Assembly (NCBI GenBank): GCA_020446815.1
Contig: JAGRDY010000023.1
Span: forward strand, 1-64,000
Length of the DNA: 64,000 nt
Direction: 5' to 3'
Source: Paracoccaceae bacterium
GTDB taxonomy: Bacteria; Pseudomonadota; Alphaproteobacteria; Rhodobacterales; Rhodobacteraceae
In this document: piece after piece, positions 25,346 to 33,780 of the stretch
Layout: every line of letters starts with the position of its first letter
How positions within the stretch are numbered: position 1 is the stretch's first letter
Made by a program: the position numbers and the translations under genes
Notes under the pieces: model-generated
The model's input: only the letters and a program-made list of their open reading frames with translations
What the model was told of the DNA's origin: nothing
The model's database searches: none

Positions 25346-26062
25346 ATGGACAATGCCACCTACGCCACATTGAACCGTCAGTCGGGCCTGATGAACGAGA
25401 TGCGCGCGATCGCGAACAACATCGCCAATCTCTCAACCACCGGTTTTCGCAAGGAAGGTGTGGTTTTCGCCGAATTCGTGGCGGACCTCGGCCAGGCGGA
25501 ACCCTCGCTGTCGATGGCGAATGCCGACGCTCGGATCATAAACCTGGCACAGGGGCCGTTGACACAAACAGGTGGAACCTTCGATTTCGCCATCGAGGGC
25601 GACGGGTTCTTCATGGTCGAGACACCCGAGGGGAACCGTCTGACCAGGGCCGGAAGTTTCACCCCGTCGCCAGAGGGGGAACTGGTGACACCAGACGGCC
25701 ATCGCCTGCTCGACCTCGGGGGTGCGCCGATTGTCGTGCCGCTGGATGCGGGAGCGATCGCGGCAGCCCGGGACGGTACGATTTCCGTTTCCGGCAACCC
25801 GATCGCCCAGATCGGACTCTTCCTGCCGACCGATCCCAATGACCTTACCCATGACGGCGGCACCCGCTTTGCCGCGAAAGGCGGAGTGGAACCTTATGAA
25901 GGCGCAAACATCTTTCAGGGATTTCTGGAAAATTCGAACGTGAACGCCATCGGAGAGATCGCCCGCATGATCGAGGTCCAGCGCGCCTATGAAATAGGCC
26001 AGGGTTTTCTTGAAAAGGAAGATGCCCGGATACGGTCGGTGATTCAGGCCATGAGCCGCTGA
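25346..26062 (+). CDS. flgF: Flagellar rod protein FlgF
   Basis: The 238-aa protein has the rod/hook N-terminus MRAIANNIANLSTTGFRKEG, the central FAIEGDGFFMVETPEGNRLTRAG and the C-terminal NVNAIGEIARMIEVQRAYEIGQGF. It is shorter than FlgG and lies directly before it, the usual order. It forms part of the proximal rod. Confidence 0.92.
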   Translation: MDNATYATLNRQSGLMNEMRAIANNIANLSTTGFRKEGVVFAEFVADLGQAEPSLSMANADARIINLAQGPLTQTGGTFDFAIEGDGFFMVETPEGNRLTRAGSFTPSPEGELVTPDGHRLLDLGGAPIVVPLDAGAIAAARDGTISVSGNPIAQIGLFLPTDPNDLTHDGGTRFAAKGGVEPYEGANIFQGFLENSNVNAIGEIARMIEVQRAYEIGQGFLEKEDARIRSVIQAMSR

Positions 26063-26077
26063 AAAGGAGTTTGAACC

Positions 26078-26863
26078 ATGCGTGCCCTTCAGATCGCGGC
26101 CACAGGCATGAGTGCCCAGCAAATGCGGGTCGAGGTGATTTCCAATAACCTCGCCAACATGTCGACGACAGGCTACAACGCGCGGCGGGCCGAATTCGCC
26201 GATCTGCACTACCAGCAGGTGACCCGGCCCGGTACCATCAATGCTGATGATGGCACCCTCGTTCCGACCGGTGTCCAGATTGGGCTCGGGGTGCGCCCTT
26301 CTGCGGTGACGGTGAACGTGGCTCAGGGGTCGCTCTCCGCCACGGGCGGCGATCTTGACCTGGCCATTGACGGGCTTGGTTTTCTTGAGGTGACGCTTCC
26401 TTCCGGAATTTCCGGTTTTACCCGCGACGGCGCGCTGAAACGGTCGGCCGATGGTTTGATCGTCACCTCGGACGGGTATGAGGTTGCACCGGGTATCACC
26501 ATTCCTGCCGACGCGCGTTCGCTTTCGGTGAATGCGTCGGGCGAGGTCTACGCCTATTTCAGCGATCGGGTCCAGCCGGAGTTGCTGGGCCAGTTCACCC
26601 TGGCCGGGTTTACCAACGAAAAGGGACTCGAGGCAGCCGGCTCCAACCTGTTTCTCGAAACCGCCGCCTCTGGCTCGGCCACTATTTCGGTGCCAGGGGA
26701 AAACGGGCTCGGCACCCTCCGGCAGGGTTTTCTCGAAGACAGTTCGGTGGACGCGGTGCGTGAAATCACCGAATTGATCGAAGCGCAGCGTGGCTATGAG
26801 CTGAACGCCAAAGTCATCACCGCCGCCGATCAGATGCTCGGCGCAACCACGCAGCTGCGCTGA
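26078..26863 (+). CDS. flgG: Flagellar distal rod protein FlgG
   Basis: The 261-aa protein carries MRALQIAATGMSAQQMRVEV, NNLANMSTTGYNARRAEF, LDLAIDGLGFLEV and the C-terminal SSVDAVREITELIEAQRGYELNAKVI. Length and motifs match the distal rod subunit. AAAGGAG lies upstream of the ATG. The stop overlaps the flgA start by one base. Confidence 0.94.
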   Translation: MRALQIAATGMSAQQMRVEVISNNLANMSTTGYNARRAEFADLHYQQVTRPGTINADDGTLVPTGVQIGLGVRPSAVTVNVAQGSLSATGGDLDLAIDGLGFLEVTLPSGISGFTRDGALKRSADGLIVTSDGYEVAPGITIPADARSLSVNASGEVYAYFSDRVQPELLGQFTLAGFTNEKGLEAAGSNLFLETAASGSATISVPGENGLGTLRQGFLEDSSVDAVREITELIEAQRGYELNAKVITAADQMLGATTQLR

Positions 26864-27294
26864 TGGTGTCGGGCTTGGCGCTTGTCCTGGTCCTGGCCAC
26901 GGCCTTCTCCGGCCGCGCGGCCGAAGCGCAATCGGTGGTGGCAACACGAACCCTCCGGGCCAATACCGTCCTTGCGGCCGAGGATGTGACACTGGCTTCG
27001 GCCAGCATTCCGGGTGTTGCGAGCAATGAAACCGCGGTGATCGGGCAGGAAGCTCGGGTGGCGATCTATCAGGGGCGCCCGATCCGCGCCATTGATCTTG
27101 GGCCGCCGGCTCTGGTCGGTCGCAACCAGAGTGTGGTGTTGCGCTATCAAAGCGGCGCATTGGTTATCACCGCGGAAGGCCGGTCTCTGGGCCGCGCCGG
27201 CGCGGGTGAGCGCATCAAGGTCATGAACTTGACATCCCACGCAACCGTTGTCGGAACCGTCGCTCCCGATGGCTCGGTCAGCGTCGCGCGGTAG
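26863..27294 (+). CDS. flgA: P-ring assembly chaperone FlgA
   Basis: The 143-aa protein starts with a signal peptide (VSGLALVLVLATAFSGRAAEA). A SAF-like FlgA domain follows, with TLRANTVLAAEDVTL, GQEARVAIYQGRPIRAIDLGPP and GRAGAGERIKVMNLTSHATVVGTV. FlgA assists FlgI in forming the periplasmic P-ring. flgI itself lies on the opposite strand at 42.3 kb. The protein is short for FlgA, as in related alphaproteobacteria. Confidence 0.88.
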   Translation: MVSGLALVLVLATAFSGRAAEAQSVVATRTLRANTVLAAEDVTLASASIPGVASNETAVIGQEARVAIYQGRPIRAIDLGPPALVGRNQSVVLRYQSGALVITAEGRSLGRAGAGERIKVMNLTSHATVVGTVAPDGSVSVAR

Positions 27295-27313
27295 CGCACA
27301 AAGGAAACCACAG

Positions 27314-28039
27314 ATGGCTGTCAGAATTTTGTCAATCGTGCTCTTGTTACTCGCTGGCTGTGGAAGGCTGGAAAATGTCGGCAAGGCGCCCGCATTCACA
27401 TCCGTCGAGGGAAGCAATGAATATTTCGCCATGACCGGCTCCGGCCTGCCCGACACGACCCTTCGGCATCTGGCCACCGATGGCGCCTCACTCTGGTCGC
27501 GCGACCGTCGATCGCTACTGGGTGATCGGCGGGCCGGGAACCGGGGCGATATCCTGACTGTTGTCATACAGATAGATGAAAAGGCGGAAATCTCCAATAC
27601 GACCGGCCGATCGCGTTCAGGTTCCGATAGCGCCGGCATTCCGCATTTGCTCGGCATACCGCAACGCCTTGACCGAAACCTGCCCGAAGGGGCCAGCATG
27701 GCCAACGCATTCGAGACCAATTCGGCCTCGAACTATCAGGGAAACGGGTCCGTGGCACGACGGGAAAAGCTGACGCTCCGGGTGGCGGCGACAATTACCG
27801 AAAAGCTCCCCAACGGCGTGTTGCGCATTCAGGGATCTCAGGAAGTCCGGGTGAATTTCGAAGTCCGTGAACTGGTCGTGCAGGGCTTTGTGCGGCCCGA
27901 AGATATCTCGCGCCAGAATGAAATTACCTATGACAAGATCGCGGGCGCGCGAATTTCCTATGGCGGCCGCGGCCAGATCACCGATGTCCAGCAGCCGCGC
28001 TATGGCCAGCAGGTCGCCGACATCATTCTGCCGTTCTGA
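27314..28039 (+). CDS. flgH: Flagellar L-ring lipoprotein FlgH
   Basis: The 241-aa precursor has a lipobox LLLLAGCGR near residue 16, a signal for lipid anchoring to the outer membrane. The L-ring motifs are LWSRDRRSLLGDRRAGNRGDILTVVI and VSFEVREL-like VNFEVRELVVQGFVRPEDISRQNEITYDKIA, ending in ARISYGGRG. The start at MAVRILSIV has AAGGAAACC upstream; the longer open frame would bury the lipobox. Confidence 0.93.
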   Translation: MAVRILSIVLLLLAGCGRLENVGKAPAFTSVEGSNEYFAMTGSGLPDTTLRHLATDGASLWSRDRRSLLGDRRAGNRGDILTVVIQIDEKAEISNTTGRSRSGSDSAGIPHLLGIPQRLDRNLPEGASMANAFETNSASNYQGNGSVARREKLTLRVAATITEKLPNGVLRIQGSQEVRVNFEVRELVVQGFVRPEDISRQNEITYDKIAGARISYGGRGQITDVQQPRYGQQVADIILPF

Positions 28040-28048
28040 GGTAACCCT

Positions 28049-28558
28049 ATGGGAAGGATTGTCCCTGTCTTTCTGGCATTGATTGGCCTTGCCGCGGGCG
28101 TTGGTGCCGGGTTTGCCCTGCGCCCGCCCCCGCAAGAGCCGGCCCGGATCAACACTTGCGGCACCGGTGAAACGCCGGGGGAGCCACATGTCGCCATAGC
28201 TTCGCCGGATCATGTCGCCGACCCGGAGGAGGCCACGCATGAGTACGTCAAGTTGAACAACCAGTTCATCGTGCCCGTGGTCGAAAATGGAGATGTCGCT
28301 GCTCTCGTGATTCTGTCGATCAATCTGGAAGTCGCGCATGGAGCCACGGAGCAGGTCTATCAGCGCGAGCCCAAACTTCGCGACGGATTCTTGCAGGTTC
28401 TCTTCGATCACGCAAATGCCGGCGGGTTCAAAGGCGCCTTTACCCAGTCGAACAACATGGATGTCTTGCGCCACGCATTGCTGGAAACGGCGCGGAAATC
28501 GCTGGGCGCGCTGGTTTCCGATGTGCTCATTGTCGATATCGTACGCCAGGACAGCTGA
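28049..28558 (+). CDS. fliL: FliL-like flagellar protein, second paralogue
   Basis: The 169-aa protein has one N-terminal membrane helix (about 5-27) and a periplasmic part with the FliL-like pattern YVKLNNQFIVPVVENGDVAALVILSINLEV followed by LRDGFLQVLFDHANAGGF and LRHALLETARKSLGALVSDVLIVDIVRQD. FliL proteins surround and support stators. This is the last gene of the flgB operon; another fliL lies at 38.2 kb, so the locus carries two. The two proteins share little obvious sequence. Confidence 0.75.
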   Translation: MGRIVPVFLALIGLAAGVGAGFALRPPPQEPARINTCGTGETPGEPHVAIASPDHVADPEEATHEYVKLNNQFIVPVVENGDVAALVILSINLEVAHGATEQVYQREPKLRDGFLQVLFDHANAGGFKGAFTQSNNMDVLRHALLETARKSLGALVSDVLIVDIVRQDS

Positions 28559-28583
28559 ACGCCCGCACCCGCAAACCGAAACT

Positions 28584-28970
28584 CTACTCTGAAGTCCGGT
28601 GAATTTTAGACAGCCGGTCTAGTCTTGCCCGCGCCGCCATCTTCTCCAATGCGCGCGCCCGGCCAAAGGACCGCACAGCGTCGTCCAGACACTCGCGCCA
28701 GGCCGCGTTGCGCCGGGCAAGCTCGGTGTTCAGTGCGGACCGTTCGCGCTGAACCAGACGGACAAATTTTTCTTGCGCCCGAAGGGATCCCGCATCGGTG
28801 TTCACGGGCGCAATCGGACGCGCCAAAGTGGCCACCCTGTCGAGCTTGTCCAATGCGTCGACGACCATTGCGCGCGCCTGTCGCCCGCGTGCCAGGGCAT
28901 TCAGGTCACGGTCGCTTTTCAGGGCTGCAAGGCGGGCAAGGCTGGCGCATCGGTCGCGTGGGCTCATCAT
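28584..28970 (-). CDS. Small helical protein after flhB, FliJ-like candidate
   Basis: The 128-aa protein is almost wholly helical and charged (RLAALKSDRDLNALARGRQAR, LVQRERSALNTELARRNAAW, RALEKMAARARLDRLSKI). It has no signal, membrane segment or catalytic motif. Its start overlaps the flhB stop by 4 bp, so it is the last gene of the motA-to-flhB operon. Size, composition and context suit the export chaperone FliJ, which binds FliI and FlhA and is otherwise missing here. I see no diagnostic sequence, so this is inference. Confidence 0.6.
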   Translation of the reverse strand: MMSPRDRCASLARLAALKSDRDLNALARGRQARAMVVDALDKLDRVATLARPIAPVNTDAGSLRAQEKFVRLVQRERSALNTELARRNAAWRECLDDAVRSFGRARALEKMAARARLDRLSKIHRTSE

Positions 28971-30049
28971 CTCTTCCGTTCTCCGGCCCGCTTGCGCATC
29001 CGTTCGGCGAAACGTATCGCGGCGGCCACCGGCGCATAGAATTCGGGTGTTACCTCGTGACCGATATCGACGCTGGCATAGATTGCCCGCGCAGTGACCG
29101 GGTCGGAGTGGATCGGCACTCCGGCAACCGCGGCCGCCTCGCGGATTCGTGCGGCGACCTCGTCCACACCCTTCGCCACACAGATCGGCGCACGCCTGCT
29201 GGCCCGGTTCCAGCGCAGGGCCACGGCAAAATGAGTCGGGTTCACGATCACCACATCGGCCTTGGGGACCGCCCCCAGCATCTGGTCGAGCGCAATGGCC
29301 TGCGCCCGCTGGCGGCGCTGACCGCGCATATGCGGGTCACCTTCCGATTGCTTGTTCTCGTCGATCACTTCCTGACGTGACATGCGGTTACGGCGCAGAT
29401 GCGCAAAACGCTGCCAAAGATAGTCAATGGCCCCAAATACTCCGGTCAGCAGCAGGACGATCGCCAGGAATTCGACGATCAGCCGCAACAACTCGCTTGT
29501 GACAAGGCCCGGTGCCAGGCTCTGGGCAAACAGGGCGCGGGGCAGGCGCGACGACAAAAAGAACCCCAGCAGCATTGAGACCATGACCAGCTTGACCGTA
29601 TTTCGGGCAAATTCGAAGAGCCCTTCGGCGCCAAATTTTTGACGGGCGTTCGCAACAGGATTGATCCGCGACAGTTTCGGAGCGATCTTTTCCGGCGCGA
29701 AGGTCAGTGCCCGCTGGCCAATCAATACCGCCAGAACCGCCACGCAGGGCAGCAGGAAGAATGGGAAAAGCGGCAACACGACCCGGGCCACCAGCGACAG
29801 TGCAACGCCGCTACCACTGGCCAGAACAAGGGATGAAAGGCTTTCGGCCTGCCCGAGAAATATCGAAGCACCCTCACCGAAATCCTTCAGCGCGGCGGCG
29901 CCAAATCCCGACGCCGCCATGACCACGCCGCCATAACCCGCGGCAATTGCAAGCTCGGTCGATTTGACGACCTGGCCCTTGGCCCGGGCGTCATCGAGCT
30001 TTTTTTGCGAGGCATCATGTTCCTTTTCGCCGCTGTCCTGGTCGCTCAT
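28967..30049 (-). CDS. flhB: Flagellar export switch protein FlhB
   Basis: The 360-aa protein has the cytosolic N-terminus KEHDASQKKLDDARAKGQVVKSTEL-type segment, four membrane helices, and a cytosolic domain with the self-cleavage site in VIVNPTHFAVALRW, where autoproteolysis between Asn and Pro switches export specificity. It starts at MSDQDSGEK, overlapping the fliR stop by 4 bp. Order fliR-flhB follows flhA in one operon. Confidence 0.94.
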   Translation of the reverse strand: MSDQDSGEKEHDASQKKLDDARAKGQVVKSTELAIAAGYGGVVMAASGFGAAALKDFGEGASIFLGQAESLSSLVLASGSGVALSLVARVVLPLFPFFLLPCVAVLAVLIGQRALTFAPEKIAPKLSRINPVANARQKFGAEGLFEFARNTVKLVMVSMLLGFFLSSRLPRALFAQSLAPGLVTSELLRLIVEFLAIVLLLTGVFGAIDYLWQRFAHLRRNRMSRQEVIDENKQSEGDPHMRGQRRQRAQAIALDQMLGAVPKADVVIVNPTHFAVALRWNRASRRAPICVAKGVDEVAARIREAAAVAGVPIHSDPVTARAIYASVDIGHEVTPEFYAPVAAAIRFAERMRKRAGERKR

Positions 30050-30822
30050 CGCGATACCCCGAAGGGATCGGCCAGAAAGGCATCGAAAGTGCCGATCCAC
30101 AGCGCCAGACCCAGCGGCGCGGCAACCGCCAGCAACAGCAATGCACCGGCCGTCAGCGCGGGGGCGCCGACAAAAGCCACCATTAGTTGTGGCATCGCCC
30201 GGTTGATAACCCCGAGTGCGACGTTGTAGATAAGTGCCGAAATGATAAAGGGGGCCGCCAGGCTGAAGGCCAGCGCGAAGGCGCGGGCGATATTGCCCAG
30301 GCCCCAGCCGCGGATCAGGCCGGTGTCGGGGAACGCCCCCGGTGGCAGCGCGGAATAGGACAGAATCAGCACTTCGGCGAGGCGGGTATGCAGCCCCGAC
30401 ATCACGGCCAGTGCCAACCCGCCCGCGACGAACAGATGCGACATTGTCGGCATCGGTTCGCCCCCGGCGCCGAACAGTTGCGACAACGATGTCGATTGCG
30501 CGGCCAGGGTTCCGGCAATTTCCAGCGCATGTACGAACAAGCGCAGGACCAGCCCCAGCATCAATCCGATCATCGTTTCGCTGGCCAGGCAGACCATCAC
30601 CACGCGCGGATGTTCCGACAACGGCGCAACGTCGGCTGAAACGGAAGGGGCGACAATGGCCGTGAAGGCCAATGCCAGCACAAGCCGGACACGCATCGGG
30701 ACCGACTGTTCACCGAATGCAGGCAGGGCGGCCATTGCCGCACCAATACGCAGGAACACAAGAAAACCGATGAGCAGGCCGCGCCCGCCTGCATCTGCCG
30801 CAGCTTGCAACAATGCGGTCAA
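30046..30822 (-). CDS. fliR: Flagellar export gate protein FliR
   Basis: The 258-aa protein is strongly hydrophobic with about six helices and the FliR patterns FLRIGAAMAALPAFGEQSVPMRVRL and VINRAMPQLMVAFVGAPALTAGALLLL. It completes the FliPQR gate. The start overlaps the flhA stop and the stop overlaps the flhB start, each by 4 bp. Confidence 0.93.
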   Translation of the reverse strand: MTALLQAAADAGGRGLLIGFLVFLRIGAAMAALPAFGEQSVPMRVRLVLALAFTAIVAPSVSADVAPLSEHPRVVMVCLASETMIGLMLGLVLRLFVHALEIAGTLAAQSTSLSQLFGAGGEPMPTMSHLFVAGGLALAVMSGLHTRLAEVLILSYSALPPGAFPDTGLIRGWGLGNIARAFALAFSLAAPFIISALIYNVALGVINRAMPQLMVAFVGAPALTAGALLLLAVAAPLGLALWIGTFDAFLADPFGVSR

Positions 30823-32909
30823 ATCGGCACCAGGCCAACAATCGACGGCTGGGCGTCAAGCCCGATTTCGTCATAGGACAGGACCGGTGTCGAAATACCT
30901 TTCGCGCTCAGGACGGTACGCAGAAACCGGCGCCGGCGCGCCGAGGTGACTACCGCCGGAAATATCCCCTTTTCCCCGGTCGAGGTAATCCTGTCCGCGA
31001 CATTCAAGGCCAATCTGTTGAATGTATCGGGGGGCAGTGCGACATCGACCTGCCCCCTGTCGCCGTCGATTTGATGGGCGATGAACGTGTCTTCCCATTC
31101 CGGTGCCAATTGCAACAGCGGGATGGTTCCGTCCTGACGCCGGGCATCGGCCACGAGCTGGAACCCGAGCCTGCGGCGCACGAATTCGCAAATGGCTTCG
31201 GGTGCGCCCGCCCCGCGTCCTTCCGAAATCGCCTCCAGGATCAGCGGCAGGTTGCGGATCGAAACACGTTCCTCCAGCAAGAGACGCAAGACCGACAACA
31301 GAACATCGACCGGTACCTTGTCGGGGATGAGCTCATCGAACAATTTCCGGTTGGCTTCGCTGCGCCCGGGGTCGGACAGGTTGACACTCTCGTCGAGGAG
31401 CCTGCGCACCGCCCGAAGCGATAGCAGCCGGGCGAAATTGCGCTTTATCACCTCCAGAAGATGGGTCGCCAATACCTCTGTCGGCCCGATGATCGTGGCG
31501 CCGGCCAGCGCCATGTCTTCCTGTCGGGCCAACGGCACCCAGCGCGCCGGGGCGCCATAGACGGGCTCGCGCACGTCGCGGCCTTCAGGCAGGCCCACCT
31601 CGCCGCCACCCAGAAGGGCAAGCACATGATCCGGGACCAATGTGTCTTTCGCCTGCTCGACACCCTGAATGCGGATGCGATACTGACCCGGCCCCAGCAA
31701 TGCATCGTCGGTCAGCCGGATTTCGGGCAGGATCAATCCATACTTGGTGGCGACATGGTTGCGCATATTGACGATGCGCGCATCGAGACCGGTCGTCGGA
31801 TCAAGCACCATGCCGACCAGGTCCGGCGCGAATTCCACATGGATGTCATCAAGATCCAGAACATCGCCCATGGATTTTCGCCTTGTCGGCGCGATTTCTG
31901 CCGGATCGGCCTTCGCCTCGGCACAGGCGCGCCGCCGTGCTGCCCGCCGCATCCATTCGGCTGCGGCACCCAGCGCCAGAGATCCGGCCAGAAAGGGCAG
32001 GAACGGCAGCCCCGGAAACAGGGCAAACACCCCCATCAGCACCGCCACCGTCGCCAGAGCCGGCGGGTATTTTCCCAGTTGCTGAAAAATCGCCAGATCG
32101 GCAGCGCCCTTGGCACCGCCGCGCGACAGCAACAGGGCCGATGCGATCGAAATGATCACGGCCGGGATCTGACTGACCAATCCGTCACCGACCGTGAGGA
32201 TCGCGTAGGTTTCCATCGCACGGGCAAGCGGCATCCCGTGGATCGACACCCCGATGATCAGCCCCATGACGAGGTTCAGCAGGGTAATCAGCAAGCCGGC
32301 GACAGCATCGCCCTTGACGAATTTGGACGCGCCATCGAGCGACCCGAAAAAGGTCGTCTCGGCCTGCTCGCGCTCTCGCCTTGCCTTGGCTTCGGCGTGA
32401 TCGATGGCACCGGCGTTCATGTCGCTGTCGATGGCGAGTTGCTTGCCGGGCATCCCGTCGAGCGCAAAGCGCGCGCCGACTTCGGCCATGCGGCCCGCGC
32501 CCTTGGTGATGACAATGAAATTGACGATCAGCAGCACGCCGAAAACCACCAGCCCGATCAGCACCGACCCCGACATGATGAACATGGCAAAGCCTTCGAT
32601 GACATCCCCGGCTGCATTGGTGCCGGTATGGCCTTGCCCGATGATCAGCTTGGTCGATGACACGTTGAGCGACAGGCGCAGCATCAGCGATGCCAGCAAG
32701 ATCGTAGGGAAAGCTGAAAAATCCAAAGGCCGTTCGATAAACAGCGTCACGGTGAAAATGAGAATCGCCAGAGCGAACGATGCGGCAAGGCCCACATCAA
32801 GCACCCATGCGGGCATGGGCAGGATCATCATCACGATGACGGTCATCAGCGCCAGCGCCAGCAGTATCGTCGGCTGAAATACCGATGCCGCGGCGATCTT
32901 TCCCATCAA
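30819..32909 (-). CDS. flhA: Flagellar export gate protein FlhA
   Basis: The 696-aa protein has eight N-terminal helices, the FHIPEP-type cytosolic loop GARFALDGMPGKQLAIDSDMNAG near 145-170, and a large cytosolic C-terminal domain that docks chaperone-substrate complexes (VTTGLDARIVNMRNHVATKYG-like region; SLSDPGRSEANRKLFDELIPDKV). The length is normal. It overlaps the lytic transglycosylase gene and fliR by 4 bp each. Confidence 0.95.
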   Translation of the reverse strand: MMGKIAAASVFQPTILLALALMTVIVMMILPMPAWVLDVGLAASFALAILIFTVTLFIERPLDFSAFPTILLASLMLRLSLNVSSTKLIIGQGHTGTNAAGDVIEGFAMFIMSGSVLIGLVVFGVLLIVNFIVITKGAGRMAEVGARFALDGMPGKQLAIDSDMNAGAIDHAEAKARREREQAETTFFGSLDGASKFVKGDAVAGLLITLLNLVMGLIIGVSIHGMPLARAMETYAILTVGDGLVSQIPAVIISIASALLLSRGGAKGAADLAIFQQLGKYPPALATVAVLMGVFALFPGLPFLPFLAGSLALGAAAEWMRRAARRRACAEAKADPAEIAPTRRKSMGDVLDLDDIHVEFAPDLVGMVLDPTTGLDARIVNMRNHVATKYGLILPEIRLTDDALLGPGQYRIRIQGVEQAKDTLVPDHVLALLGGGEVGLPEGRDVREPVYGAPARWVPLARQEDMALAGATIIGPTEVLATHLLEVIKRNFARLLSLRAVRRLLDESVNLSDPGRSEANRKLFDELIPDKVPVDVLLSVLRLLLEERVSIRNLPLILEAISEGRGAGAPEAICEFVRRRLGFQLVADARRQDGTIPLLQLAPEWEDTFIAHQIDGDRGQVDVALPPDTFNRLALNVADRITSTGEKGIFPAVVTSARRRRFLRTVLSAKGISTPVLSYDEIGLDAQPSIVGLVPI

Positions 32910-33697
32910 TCCGTCCCCACAACGGGTGCTGGCGGCCCGAAAAGACTGGTCGCGCTACCGTGGTTCAGCGGTACGAGTGAGCCGAGCCCGCGTACCGTGC
33001 CGGTCTGCAGAAACGGAAAGCGGTTGATGCGCGCCACGGCATCGCGCGGCCGCAGGCTTTCCCCGCCGGCCGCGCCGTTGGCAGCCAGAACGATGTCGGG
33101 AATTTCGGGAATGTCCTGTCCGTTTTCCTTCAGAAGCGTGTTGCGGATGCGGTCGAACCGCGCCTGATACTTGTCGGCGAATTTGGCATTGCGCGAATGA
33201 TAGGCTCCGGCAGCACTGCTCCACGATCCCTTCTCCTCCCGAAGAGATTGCAGGAACCGCGCGGCGTAAAGCGCGTTGGTCAGCGGGTCGAACATCTCCT
33301 CGATCGATCTGAAGGCTTCGCCATGCCATTTGTAATTGATCTGGAAGCACCCGACATCGAAGCTGCGTGCACCCTGTGCAAATGCCTTGTCGACATAGGC
33401 GCGGGCCTCCGGTTCGCTGTCGAACCAGATCCCCTTGCCCTCCATGTTGACGGTCCAGGGCCAGGGCCTGAACGCGCCGCCATGCCTGCGGCCGGTCTCC
33501 GTCAGGGAAATCGCCCTGAGCACGGAAACAGGCACGCCGGTCCGCCGCGACGCTTCTGTTGCCGCGTGATCGCAAATCACCGACAGATCCGCGGTGGCAG
33601 TGGCCACAGCCGGCAAGACCGTGGCAACCATCACCCCCATTATTGCGAGCAGGCGCCAAACCAGGGGGCGATATCCCATAGATATGGAGCCAGGCAT
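32906..33697 (-). CDS. Periplasmic lytic transglycosylase, SltF-like
   Basis: The precursor of about 263 aa has a signal peptide (LVWRLLAIMGVMVATVLPAVATA) and an SLT domain. ISLTETGRRHGG holds the likely catalytic Glu, FDVGCFQINYKWHGEAF is the GxxQ motif, and SSAAGAYHSRN follows. In Rhodobacter sphaeroides a flagellar transglycosylase, SltF, opens peptidoglycan for the rod, and no FlgJ is seen here. The start at 33697 has GGAAAGG upstream. It overlaps flhA by 4 bp. Confidence 0.85.
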   Translation of the reverse strand: MPGSISMGYRPLVWRLLAIMGVMVATVLPAVATATADLSVICDHAATEASRRTGVPVSVLRAISLTETGRRHGGAFRPWPWTVNMEGKGIWFDSEPEARAYVDKAFAQGARSFDVGCFQINYKWHGEAFRSIEEMFDPLTNALYAARFLQSLREEKGSWSSAAGAYHSRNAKFADKYQARFDRIRNTLLKENGQDIPEIPDIVLAANGAAGGESLRPRDAVARINRFPFLQTGTVRGLGSLVPLNHGSATSLFGPPAPVVGTD

Positions 33698-33780
33698 CTT
33701 GACCTTTCCGGGGCAGTTCTTGCCGTACACGCGCATGCTAGACCGGGGGATGTTGAGAATTGGTAACTATGTTCACAGGA

